Below, one piece after another: positions 36,901 to 50,800 of a stretch of DNA of 64,000 nucleotides (position 1 is the first letter of the stretch; each line of letters starts with the position of its first letter). This DNA is from Diphasiastrum complanatum (lineage: Eukaryota > Streptophyta > Lycopodiopsida > Lycopodiales > Lycopodiaceae), in contig CM055104.1 of the NCBI GenBank assembly GCA_029204225.1, forward strand, positions 50,449,935 through 50,513,934. The letters are read 5' to 3'. The position numbers were made by a program, and so were the translations under genes. A model generated the notes under the pieces. That model had not been told where the DNA came from, did no database searches, and saw nothing but the letters and a program-made list of their open reading frames with translations.

Positions 36901-39900
36901 AGCTGGTGGAGTCTGAAGGGCAACTAATGGATTGGTTGGGATGTCAACTCGGTCGTCGGCCATAATTACAGACAAAGTACAGGACTGCAAAACTTGGAAG
37001 GAAGCGTGACAACAGAAAGGTACAAGAAAATGCGAAAATTATACCAATATACTAGTACAGAGAGACAAACTTTACAAGATATTTGACAGAGAAACGGAAC
37101 AAGGAGAATTACAGCAGTCGTACAGGAAAAGAAAATAACACTTTTTTTTCTGCTCACTAATAGGAAGTAACAACGAAACAGAACGTTACAACTGCAAAAT
37201 GCAACAAAGGGATACAAGTTGAATGAGTTTATGGAGGCAAGTCTGTCTCAGTTCCAATAATTATCGCGATTATGAAGTAGACAGGCCTCGATAGTGGCTA
37301 AAAACCCGATTTTGCAGGGACTTCAGGCTGCCAATATGTTGAAAATCCACAAATTAGGCTGGAAACAGTGCGTTGGGAGCTGAGGTTTGCTGTGAGAAGT
37401 TGCCACAGGTCTGAAATCTGGAAAAAACACTCAGAAAGAATGCGCTGGCCCCTCCTAAAAGCTGGTTATTGACCACCCTTGAAACAGTGTGATGAAGGCC
37501 CCAAAATAGACAAAAAAACAGCCTGTAACAGCGATAGGAAACCTCTATTTTCTGTTTTCAGATGGGCAGCAGGTATAGCTGAGGTAGGTCGCCCTCCAAT
37601 GAAGAGACTTCGTGCCAAATTTCAGGTCAAACGAACAAAAACCAGAAAGTTATGCGACCTCAACTGCAACAGCCCTGAAAACCGTTCAAAAACTATTTTT
37701 TTGTGATATTTCCGCAACCACAGCTCTAAATTGGGTGAAAACAAGCTGGCTGAGGGTGCTCTAATGCTGTCGACCTACTTCCAAAATCTCAGAATGATCT
37801 GACAACAATTTCTCCTCAAAAAAACTGATTTTCTAGGGCTGTTTCGGCTCCAAAATGGTCCAAAAATGCCCTTTTCTGTCTCTACAGCTACCCACATGTG
37901 GATATAGAGATCTAATGCTGAATCTAGGCTGCTCCTACAGTGATTTGCCCATGGAAGAGGATTGGCCACTTTCTCCCTCCAAAATCTCCCAAGAAAAAGC
38001 TGAAAAATACTGTTTTTTGGAACTTTCTCTCTCTAGAACGAGGCTCTGATACCGAATGTTGCACTCCAATCTCCCGGGAGCTCTCAAACCCTGATGGCTG
38101 GTGTGAGGAATGATCCACCCATCCATATGTGCCCTCCTCTTGAGTCTATCTGATTGCTATTTTGGGCCAGGGACACATGGCTGCCATGCAAGGGGTGATC
38201 AGTCCCCATGGTTCCATGAAATCCTGTACCCGCAATCAGTGCGTGACTCTGAGGCACCACCCCAGTGCCCCGTCATGGACCTGTGACACACTGTCACCCA
38301 ACGTACTTGCCAGCTAGCTGCTCGTCCACAGAGGCCTAACGACTAGGGTCCATACGGTCATATCTCCACCTACTGACATCTTGTTAGGAGGTCACACCGA
38401 GTCACGACCTGTGATGCACCGGACCCAACTGGTCCCCTAGTGTCCATCCCAGTTACTGGCCTCGCCAATACCGTGGCCCTCAACGAAGAACTGTCTCCAC
38501 TTCTTCGATTGTCTTCCTGAAGCAACATAGCGATTACTCTAGAAAGAGTTAAATCTGAGTGTGTCGAAATGATTATCACCCAGTTTTCGTATGTAGGTCA
38601 TGATCTTCTTGATCGTCGATAATTGATTCGACAGCTACCATCTACTGCAAGAGATTCTTGAATTGGTTTATGTGATTCTATAACGAATTACCAGTAGACA
38701 TCTTGAGTGAGAAGAATTTCCTTCTGAGATGCAACTTGGAAGTTACGTCCCTCACATCATATAGTGCGCTCAGGATGTCCCATACTTCTTTTGAAGTTTG
38801 AGCTTTAGATACATGTTCGATCTGAGTATCTGATATATTGAGAATGATTAGTGTGAACGCTTTACCATCCTTTAATTTCCATTTGGAGTCAATTGTCTCG
38901 ACTTCAGGCCTCTCTTCGATACCTGTGACAACATCCCAAAACTCCTTGGCGATTAGCATGGTCTTCATCTGAAATTTACACAAATGATAATTTGATCCAT
39001 CTAGCTTGTCGACTGTAAATCCAGCTTTGCTTTGTGAATCCATATGGAAGTTTAATGATAGTTTGATCTGTCGGCGACCTAAGGTTCAAAATGTCTGATA
39101 ATATCAAAACACCTATTCGAATCAATATAAATGCTCAGAATATATTGAATGATTTGATACTAGAATTAGTGCTCTGATACCATGTTGGAAAAAGGAAAGA
39201 AGGCCGACACAACAAAAACTGCATTCGATAGATGCAAATGTCGGGCTCTACAGAATAATCCTTTTTCAATGCATGACTATGCCTATCAAATTCGAACCAT
39301 ATTATCGCGACAAAAGTCACATTTGATTCTACTTGATTCTAATTTTGAAATCATCAAAATCTATGAGATTCATCTCGTAGACAAACATGAACAAAGTAGA
39401 AGTATGGATATGCATAAGTGTTTGATAGATCAAACAAGACTAAAAGGAAAGAAGGACGACACAACAAAAATTGCATTCGATAGATGCAAATGTCGGGCTT
39501 TGCAGAATAATCCTTTTTCAATGCATGGCTACGCCTATCAAATTCAAACCATACTATCGCGACAAAAGTCACATTTGATTCTACTTGATTCTAATTTTGA
39601 AATCATCAAAATCTATGAGATTGATTTTGTAGAAAAACATGAACAGAGAGAAGTATTGATATGCATAAGTGTTTTTCTTGTTCTATATTTTTCCAGTATC
39701 AGATTTTCATACTTAAGTCATTGATAGTTTCGCCTATCACTTAGGCTAATTCTTCCGCATGGATTCCCAAGGGAAAGCCAATCCTCTCATGGACAAGCTT
39801 GATGGAGCCAATTACCATCTGTGGAAATTTAAGATGAAAACTGTACTAATGGCAAAGGAATTGTATGACGTTGTCAGTGCAGAAGGGAAACCGAAGCAGA

Positions 39901-41724
39901 CGACGCAGCAATCGCCAGATGGAAGCTGAAGGATGGAAAGGCTTTCGCACTGATCATTCTCAACATCACGGATACACAGATTGGCCATGTATCCGAGGCT
40001 CAGACATCGAAAGAAGTCTGGGACATCTTGAACACACTATACGAAGTGTGAGATATAGCTTCTAAGCTACATCTCAGGAAGAAATTCTACTCCCTCAAGA
40101 TGACAAATGGTGATTCTCTGCAGAATCACATTAATCAATTCAAGAACCTGCTAAGACAAATGGCCGTGTAGCCTAGGGATGCAAGCTCCATACTTGTCCC
40201 ACCAAGAAACTGGCCTCAAGTGGCCGACTCTATCCTGTGTCACGGCCCTCTGATGTGTGAGGCAGTCTCTTCGGAAAGTCATGAGCTCATCGCTGTAGAC
40301 TTGTTGCTCTGCAACGTCTAGCACGACCACTGGAGGTATGCAAACCACCCATCCTCAAGCTCATGGTCATGAAACTGCTCTGGACCAAATTTCTTCCATA
40401 AAGGATGCAACACATGAGCACATGGGCAACTGCATGTAAAGGCCTATGAAACCAGTTCCATCTGCTCTCCAACTTGGCCTTTATCTCTTGTACCCTGCAA
40501 TTAAAAAAATGAATGTCATCAATTTAGATTGAGAAGGTTCCATCTTCAAACCTGAGACTAGATTTCTAAACCGGAAATGAAAGAAATTAGAATTTAGAAG
40601 GGCCAAGGGGTTATAATATATACCTGGAAAAACTCAACTCGGCGCACTGATCACAACCTATCCATAAACTCGTAGAGAAGGCCCATTGTGGACCCCTCTC
40701 TATCTGTGAGTCGTAGAACAGTGTGGAGTGGCTGCAACCCAACAACAATTGATCTTGCCTCATCCCAAAAGTCCGATCACAAAACAATGGTCTCAAATCT
40801 CCTAGATTGAGACTCAGTCGATCCGCTCCACTTTTAGAAACAACCATCTGTCTGAGGGTGTGGTGTACCTTTAGGTGCCGCTCAAAGACTATTAATATGA
40901 ATGCAAACCTAAACACATTGCACAATTTAAATTCTACAAATTTTGAACAATCATCAAATTTCAAATCTCAATCATCAATGCATCAAAGTTCTGGAATATA
41001 GCATTGAGAATGAGACATCTATCATCAAGAATCAAGATTCAAACTTTAGACCTCGTGGGAGCAAGTCTAAGGATCTCCAAGCAGAGGGATCAACTACATC
41101 TACATGTGGCGTAGATGTGCCGGCCTCTGGCTCTGCCTGATCCTGACTTGAGGTGGATGCATGATGCCTAGCAGCTGATCCTATTACAACAAAAGAGATC
41201 GAAAAACATTTAATCACTACAGTCTACAAGTGACAATCCATCATGCACGTTGCAAAATTCAGAATTTAAAAGCAAAAGTATAAAGAATTAGATAACAAGT
41301 CAAAAGTGTATGTAGTATGGTGCTCACCTGCAGTGATCGTCAGAGGAATAATCTCCTCTCTTTAAATCGCTCCTGGTCTCACAATCATGCTCGATAGCCC
41401 TAGAGGCACCTGTGGCTTCGATCTGATAGTCATGCAAACAAAGGAGATGCGGTCTAATACGCATTGGACCGCATGGGCCCCGTGTAGCTCACTCGACAAT
41501 AATTGCACGTCCGTCATTTTGTGCCCGAGCTATTGTATCTCGAAGCAACTGTGACACGATCCCATATAGGATCCCGATTTCTCACCATGACTCTCAACTC
41601 CTCTCCTAACTCTCAACTCCTAAGCTAACTCCTAACTCTTCTAACTTCTAACACTCCTCTCACCTCTACCTAAGTCTAAACTTTAACACTTCTAACAACT
41701 CTGCTAACTAGAACTAGATTCACA

Positions 41725-41820
<96 letters not shown>

Positions 41821-44800
41821 CACATGCCTCTTTCCTATATTCACACACACACCTCCTATTCTCTCTCCAAGACTCTCCTAACTCCTAGCTCTAGCCTCTC
41901 TCCTTCATCACCTAATAGTAGTAGTGGCTAATACTACTAAACTCCTAAGTTCTAACTTCTCCAAGTTCTCCTAAGTCCTTATCTAATTTGTCTCCTTCAG
42001 AGTGCATTCAACAATGAAGATTAACCTAAGTTCTAACACATTGCACCCTTACCATAATACCACCTCTCTCCTCTCTCCTCTAAGCTATTTCCTCTCTCCT
42101 CTAGGCTCTCTATTCTCTCCTCTCCTTTCTCCTCTCCTCAAGTTTCTACCTCTCTCCTATTCTCTTTCCCTTGAAAGAGGTGCAAAAAAGTGAATCGCGA
42201 ATGAATCAGGCCCTGGCTATTACAAAAAATTTTTCCAATCTTGATTCTTTCCGATTCAAATCGGGACTGTTCGATTCTTTGACGAATCGCGCCTTTTTGG
42301 ACACAGCCGCTTTGTGCGTAGCTTGCATCCTCCAACAACCTCCCTGTGATTCCTCAACCATTTGAAAGATTTCCCATGCAATAGGAGACAAGGAAGTTCC
42401 TAATCAACCTCCACTTAATGTCTCTCCAACCATTAGCAATGTGGAATAGACAAACAGAAAAGTGGACATGCAAATAGGTGGAACTAGTGTATGGTAGTGA
42501 AAAAAATCATGATGCAACTGAGGTGAAGCAATTGGTTTTGCTAGGCACCAGGAAAGAAGCAATGAAATTGTGGAAATCAGTTGAGAATATTCTAAACACA
42601 TTGGGCTTCAAATAAAAAACTACTATGAAAGTAAATACCTGTGACTTCGGAAAAAGTTCCATGCTACTTGCTAACTATTGCCAGAAAAAATTTGCAACAT
42701 CAAACTGCTTGTAGCTCCCTCATTGTGGCACTCCCTCGTTTCCGGCACTGCCACAAAAACATACCACTTCGGGGCTGTCTTGGGTCCCAAACCCTCAAAA
42801 TTTTTACTCTGTTTCGTCCATAACTTTCCACATATGAAAAGTAATGATCAAGTATGGAATGTTCAAGACATGCGTCTTGGATAAAAACCCTTGATGTTGG
42901 TGTGAAAGACATTGTTAGACACATACTGTAGATGTAGAGTCTTTACATATGCATACTAGAAACTTCAAAAACGAAGACGTTAAAATACACAACTGTTTGA
43001 AGGGATCGTTTTGAATTTTGTTATTGTGGCTTGGAACTAAGGTAATGGGCTCCTAGAAGAGTAGCTTTTTTGAGAAATCCTTGTTTGTTCTGGCACTTGA
43101 AATGGTGAAAAGTTGCAATGCAGTGGTGTACGAGTGAGCTATTTTAACAAAAACGTGCTAGTGATTGAGAACCTATATAGAATTTTCTTGGCAATTGGCA
43201 CAACTCGTTTGGTCAAGTATTGTTGTATAGATCTTTTGCTTTCATTGTAGTTGTTAAGAGGCATAGGTGATTGCTTTACATTAAGCTGGATGAGGTTCTA
43301 TTCAACAGGAGTTTGAATGATTGGTCTATTCATGCAGCCACCTCCACCGGTGAATGACACAAATCCGTTCAATGTCTTCAGGCCAAGAGAGAAGGTTCAT
43401 AGACCTCATACTCGACGTGTAAGAAGCTTACCTAATTTTTACTTCAGGATATGTTTAGCAGTGCCATTTGGATATGTTTGACTTGTTTATTTATTATTGA
43501 TATCGACTACAGATGCAGCGGCGGGAAAATGATGCGCAATCATTTGAAAAACTCCGCCAGGTAAGCTTTATTCCATATAAGTAGATGTCAACCCTCTTCT
43601 TTTGTCAGCTATCAAGTTTAGCATCCATGATGGTAGTAGCTTACACCTCATATAGGGTGAAAAAGGAAAGCAATTCATTAGAAATAGCAGAAAGTGGTCT
43701 AAATTATCACTAAAGCATTTGTGATGGATGTGCCCAAATTTGAACAACTCCAAAATAAAGACCGCTTGAGTTAACAAATGCTTTCTGCTCACATAAATGT
43801 TTGAAATCACTTGATGATAACTCTGGCTGATTGGCTGCCAAATGATCATGCAAGTTAAGATGTGCATGCTATGCAAGTAACTGCCACTTAAAATACAAAT
43901 GATGCTTATATTTATAGGAATAACTATAAATTACTTGCTTTTCGACATGGTCCTCCAATGGGCTTGACAAAAGCCTCGAAATATCCGTAAAGTTTTTGGT
44001 TTAGTCTGCGGAGAACAGCAAATAGAACTCTTGGATACACATTCAGAGGAGCAAATGGACCAGTAGGACATCGTTAATCACTATAGACTGAAGTAGATTA
44101 ACATGGAAAATTGGATAGGTCTTTACTGACTGGAGACAAATGAATATGAGAGAAAATCCATGGATAAACTTTGAATTGACCATAATCTCAATGGACAACT
44201 TTGCCATTGGACAAAAACTTTCAATCTAACCCTTCATCTATTTTCTTTGTTTAGCTGCCATGGCTGATCTTATACAGAAATTTCTCATCAAGTTTCATTA
44301 AAGTTTGCAGCATGTATGATGTTACTTGCATGATTTTTTCCTGATTTTCACACAAGCAGGGCTTTTCTACCTCGATATGGCAGCTATTTTCTCTTGTTGC
44401 TCCAGAACATTGCAGAATTGTGAACCCAGCATTATTTCATGTCAACCCATGGCTTCGCCTTTGAAGCGAGCTATGATTTTTTTCCACTTTTATGGTGGAA
44501 AACTAGCTATGCAATTTGCTCTATCAGGCTGCAACTGTGTACTTAAAATCTCAGATATGCTAGGGATGCCCAGTTAAGACCAGAGACCTTGTTAAGCTGT
44601 CTATTGGATCTATAATGTGGGCAGGTGAACATTTATCATACTCAACATGAGAGTCCAATGTGATGTATAAAATCTAGATACGATGATCTCACATTGACAT
44701 TCAGGAGCTTAAGATGCCTTGCTCTTCTTGATGATAGTAACTTGCTTATTGTGGACTTAAAGTAAGATGACTAACTTATAGATGTTGATTTGATAAGCAA

Positions 44801-47800
44801 GAACTTTCCAAAGAAGTGTAGCCTACTGGCAAAAAGCACCCCCTGCCTCCAGCGCCGCCCCCACTTGCCTGTCCACTGACTCCAGCGCTGCCCAAGTTGT
44901 TTTTTTAAACGACTAACATGGAATACAGGATGAACCTTAGTTCCAGTAGGGAGTTCTAGTCTATACGCAGCCCTACCAATCTTGTTAAGAACTTTGAAAG
45001 GATCGCTAAAACGTGGATATAACTTCGGACATTTTCCCGTTCGAAGTGTCTTAGAGTCTTTTGGGATTCTAAGATACACCCAATCACCGATCTCAAATTC
45101 TTGAGGAGCGCGGCTTCGGTTAGCATAGAATTGGATCCTGAGCTGATCTAATGCTTTCCCTAGCCACTTGCAACATTTCCTGCATATCTTGCAAGAAATC
45201 CGCTGCAACTTGCACCTTGAGGCCTTTGAGTTCAATGGAGATAGGGGAACGAGGCTGAAAGCCGTACAAGAGCATAAAAGGACTAAAACTAGTGGCAGAG
45301 TGCTTCATACTATTGTATGCGAACTCAACCATTGGGAGATACTTTTCCCAATTTGATTGTCGCCTGGAAACATATGACACATTCGGTCTGACCATCAGTT
45401 TCTGGGTATCCGTAGACGATAGACTTAAAGTAGTTTCCAGTCTTTCAAAGACTGCCTGCCAGAACTTGCCAGTGAACCTGGAATCACGATCACTAACAAT
45501 ATCGTTCGGCAAACCATACAACCTGAACAACTTTTCAACGAAGAGTTGTGCAAGTTCAAAAGCTTTGACAAAAATTTTTGTTGGAATAAACTGCGCCTAG
45601 CCTCTCAACTACTACCCAAATGGCATTGTGACCCTTCCCAGACTTGGGAAGTGCGACTACAAAATCCATGGAAATACTTTCCCACTTCTTGCTGGGAATT
45701 TCCAACGGATGTAACAGACCAGCTGCTTTGAGTCTTTCTGCTTTATTAACTTGGCACTGTTCACACCTTTGAACATATGCCTCGACATGACCTTTCATTT
45801 TTGGCCAATAAAATTCTCTCTTAACAAGGTCAAGTGTCTTTTGTATACCAGGGTGTCCCGCGCTGGGGCTATCGTGCACTCATGCAGGATTTGGGCCCTA
45901 ATGTCCGCGATATCTGGCACACAAGCTTTTCCTCTACGGAAAAGTAAACCATTCCGGATGGAATAATCATCAAGTATCTTCTCTTTGCGAGATTTCTTGG
46001 AATCCTACTTTCCAAGGTTATTTCTCAAAATAGAGCTTCTTGCCAGGACTTCTTGCCAAATACGACCGAAAAACTCATCGGTCCGACAAAGATGTCGCAG
46101 AGAAAGATACAACTCGGATTGGAACTCAGCAAAGCATAACTGATTAACCTCTCCAATCCGGCTCAAAGCATTAGCGACACAATTCGACGTACCTCGACGG
46201 TACTTAATGTCAAATTCGAACTCCTGAATGAGTTCCGACGAGCGGGCCTTATGACCCCTAAGGTCCGAGGCATCACAGATATACTCAAGAGACTCATGGT
46301 CTGTCATAACCATGAATCTAGATCTGTACAAATAATGTCTCCAGATCTTCAACGCATGGATGACAACAAAAAGTTCCTTCTCATAAGTAGAATATCTACT
46401 TTGAGCTGGGTCCAACTTGTTGCTTTCGAAAGCCACTGGTCTACCATCCTGGTAAAGGACTACACCCACCGCATAGTCTGCTAGGGTCCACTATGTGTAA
46501 GATAGGGGTTGTAGACACTAACATCTTCAAAGCCTCAAAGCTTTGATTAAGTTCATCGGTGCATGTAATAGGTGGACTGATTTTCGAACGCCTTTTCTTC
46601 TTATTACCCTTTTTTGTTTTTCTTTTGGCTTTCTTCACTCCCTTAAGAAAATTCGTTAGAGGCAATGCAATTAAGGCTTAATCTTTAATGAATTTATGGA
46701 AAAACCCCGTGAAGCCCAAAAAAGATTTAACTTCCCTAATGGTTTTCACGATAGGCCAATCACAAACTTTCTCAAGACCTTGATCGGAAACGATATGTCC
46801 CAAATACTTGAGTCTTGTTTGAAAGAACTCACATTTAGACTCCTTAGCATAAAGATTTGCCTGCCTTAGATCATCTAAGACTGTACGCAAATGCGCCTCG
46901 TGCTCTTCAAGAGTCTTATTGTAAATCAGTATGTCATTCAAAAATACCACGAGAAACTTCCCTAGATATGGACGAAGAATATTGTTCATCATTTGTTGGA
47001 AGGTTGCCGGGGCATTAGTTAGACCAAAGGGTAAAACTAAAAATTCGTAGTGGCCATACCTAGAACAAAAACCGGTTTTGGAAACATCCCCCTCGTGGAT
47101 TCTAATTTGATGGTACCCTGACCTAAGGTCCAATTTGGTGAAATACTTGGCACCATTCAATCGGTCCATTAAGTCCATCCGAGGTAAGGGATAATGGTTC
47201 TTAATAGTCATTTTATTAAGCTTTTTATAATCGACACAAAGGCGAATATCGCCGTCTTTCTTCCCGATTAACAAAACAGGAGCTCCCCAAGGGGACTTAC
47301 TGGGCCTAATGTGGCCCTTACGTAACAACTCCTTAAGTTGACTAGCAACTTCATCCTCTTCCTTCGGGCTCATCCTGTAGGGAAAAAGCGATACAGGAGA
47401 GCTGTCGGGAAGAAGATCTATGTAATGGTCTACTCCCCATGAGGGGGGAAGACCCTCAGGCAACTGCTCAGGGATTATATCATTATATTCCTCCCTAAGT
47501 CTTTTAAAGATTTTGCCCTCAGGCGAAGATTCTAAATTAGCATCAGAAAAAGACAATGCTTTAGGGAAAGACAAAACATCAGTATTGAAATTATGAGTAC
47601 TAAAAGCATCCCATGTACAATTCATCTCTCAGATAACATAAATACGAATGATACTCAGAATCCAAAATACATTGATTGGCCTCATGAGCAGTTACAAAAG
47701 GTAGATCAGGCTCATCGCCTTTAAGACAAACCAATGAGTCATTATGCAAGAAAGAGATACTATGAGAAACATAATCTTTCTTTAAGGACTCATTCCTAGC

Positions 47801-50800
47801 ATAAAACCACTTTTTACCTAGGATTAAATCTACCTTATCAAGATTCATAACATGAAAAGATAAACGATGTACATAGTTCTGAATCTTCAACGGCACGTGG
47901 GGGACAAAGAGGTCTCAGACCTGCTGCTCCTCGCCAGCTGCCATCCTAACCACATACTTGTGGTCACTTGGTGCGGTTGCCAATTGCAGCTTTTGCACCA
48001 ACTTAGCATAAATAAAATTATCCGTAGAACCGTCGTCAAAAAGAACACTCACGGGTTGGCTACCTACAAACCCACTCATACGAATGAGGTCGTGAGGTCC
48101 AAAAACCGCAGTGTTCAAGCAACAATTCATACAAACTGTCTCATCTTTAAAAGATACATCCCTGCAAGAAATAGAAGAATTACCTGATGCCTTAAAGGAG
48201 CAGCCACCCTTCTTCCGTCTCTTCAGGAAGTCCTTGGAAAGGTGCCCCTTCTCCATGCAGGAGAAACACAACCCGTCGCTTTTGGGCTTTTCAAAGTCAG
48301 CTCTCTCCAATCGAGAGCACTTCTTTTTCTTTCCCGAGGGGGAAGCTTCGTCAACCACTCGCTCTTTGCCCTTTTTGAAAGGAGGGCCTGAAGAGGGTTT
48401 GTCTTTGGATTCAGGCTTTTGCTGCTCTTTGCGGGTCATAGTGTGCATACCGTCGAAAATTTGAACACAATGCACGGTATCCACTAAGGATTGTGGCTGA
48501 TTTCGGTGGACCTCCAATTGATACTCTTTGGGCAAGCCCAATATATGGTTTCCAACCAAGTTCACCCACAATTGTAGGGTTTAAACAAGAAAAAGTTGAA
48601 GCAGCCAGAAACTTTTTAGAAGACCTAAACCAGATGATAGAACATGCTAAGCGTAGCATTAGGCAGTCCCAAGATCGAGCCAGGCATTATGCAGATCCAC
48701 ATAGACGGGATGTGCAGTTCTCCGCTGGTGAGAAAGTCTACTCGAGAGTCCCAATTGACTCTAAAACCCTCAAATCAAGAGTGTGTGCTAAGTTGTCTCC
48801 TAGGTATTGTGGTCCTTTTACCATTAGTAGGAGACTAGGCGAGGTTACCTATGAACTAGAACTCCCACACAGCAATAAGGTTTTTCCAGTTTTCCATGTA
48901 AGTCAGTTACGAAAAGCCTTGGACAGATCAAAAAATCTGGTAGGGGACAGTGTTCTAGTTCTCCCATTGGATTCTCAGCAACCTCCACATGAACCAGAGG
49001 AGATTCTTGATAGTAGAGAGACGCAGACCCGTCATACTCTATACCGAGAATATCTAGTCAAGTGGAATGATCAGCCTGTTGAGAATGCCACCTGGGAAAT
49101 AGGCAGCGTCCTTTGCAAGATTTTTCCAGACTTTGTCTTAGAGGACCAAGATGGTTCTTAAGGGGGGGGGAGTGTTACGAGCACGTGACTAGTGCCGAAC
49201 CCTAGAGAACACATGAGGTCAGATACCACAGTTAGGGGCGTGTCTAGCGTACACGACCAAATAGGGCAAGATAGTGTGAGTAGTGTGCCCCGACACGATC
49301 CATAGCCATGGTGGGCCTAACACAGCCGAGGGACCCTGTCAGCAGGGCTAGCATCCCGTATACGCCCTCCAAATCAACTGAATTGTTCTCTTCTTGGCAG
49401 ATCGATCAAATCAGGGCAGATTTCCAGACTTTGTGGCAAGAAATCTCGCAGTTGAAAGGAACGGTTATGTCTTTGATTCACGAGAAGAACATGTTGCAGT
49501 CCAAAGTTGCATCACTTGAACAATCCATCAAGACCAAACAGGCTGCGACTTCGGCGTCTACCACCAATATGATACGGGAACTAGAGACAAAGATTGAAAA
49601 GCAGCAAGAAGAGGCCCTTTCTTGGGCTTCAACTCTGAAAAAAGGCACCAAACCAAGCGCTCCCATCTCCTTGGTTATCTCAGCCACCATTTCTGAAGAG
49701 AAATCTCGAGACCAAAAAGCGCACAACATTAGGGTTTGCGGGATCCCGGATACGCAGGATGCCTCCCAAAAGCTTTCTCGACACCACTCTCGGGTGCAGT
49801 ACAGACGAGATACTGCTCGGGTGCAGTACAGACGATACTGCATGGAGATGCAGCCACACTCGTCATCCACTTCACTTCCTTCGCTAGTCGCCGAGATGCT
49901 TTGCGGTGCAGAGCTAAGCTACGTGCTACCACTATCTACATGGATGACGACCTCACATATATCCAGGTAGAGGAGAGGCGTAAGGCCTTTCAGGCAGCTC
50001 GTGAGTCTGGCAGACGAGTCATTTATCGAGATGGACGAGTGCGCTTTCTTGATAGTGTTCCTAGCAGCTCATGGGGTCACCATCCTTTGTACCCATAGTC
50101 TCTGACTTACACGTTTCCCCACCACCCTTTTTGATCACTCATTTCTCTCCTTCGATATCGGCCACCTCCCACCCCCTCATTCATCTACACTACCCATGAT
50201 TACCCGAGCACCCACGTACACATTTGATCCCACTTACATGCCACTGTACTGGCAGTCCTTGGCTTCACTTTTACACTCCTTTCCTCATGACAGTCCAGTC
50301 GACACCTAGGCTGATTTTCTCACCGCCTCTCTCCACACGGCTGCATCACTACTCTCCCCACAAAACCCCATTCCACAAAGACTCGACGCACACCTCGACC
50401 ATTGCACCCTCCCTGGTATGATACCGAGTGCCGTTCTCTTCACCAGTCAGTAACCTATTCACGTATCCACGCTCCACATCTGCTTCGATCTTCCCGACGC
50501 TCCTACCATCGCATTCTCCGTCGTAAGAAGCGTTCCTATGATGATTCTGAAGGGAAACGTCTTATTGACCTTCTTTTCGGCTCTTCTTCGGGCGCTTTTT
50601 GGCGTGAGTTCATTCCTCGCTCTCCACCACCCCTCTTGGAGGACCTCCGCATCTAGATTGATTATGCTACTAACCTGTATACCGTCCCTATTGATCCACC
50701 CATGTATATCTCCACGACCATCTAAGTTCTCTTTCTTCACATCTTGAGTCTGAACTCCTTTCCCATGCCTCAAACTTACTCTCTACTACTATAGCCACCC

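Larger units (their letters stand above)
44771..48534 (-). mobile_element. Ty3/gypsy element b, no LTRs, decayed
   Basis: From the right: end of gag with zinc knuckle, protease, RT, RNase H, integrase. It is the same family as element a (13013-16114). The right end is fused head to head with a plus-strand gypsy at about 48535; the left end is lost near 44771 in the integrase C-terminal region. No LTR is found. Confidence 0.8.
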
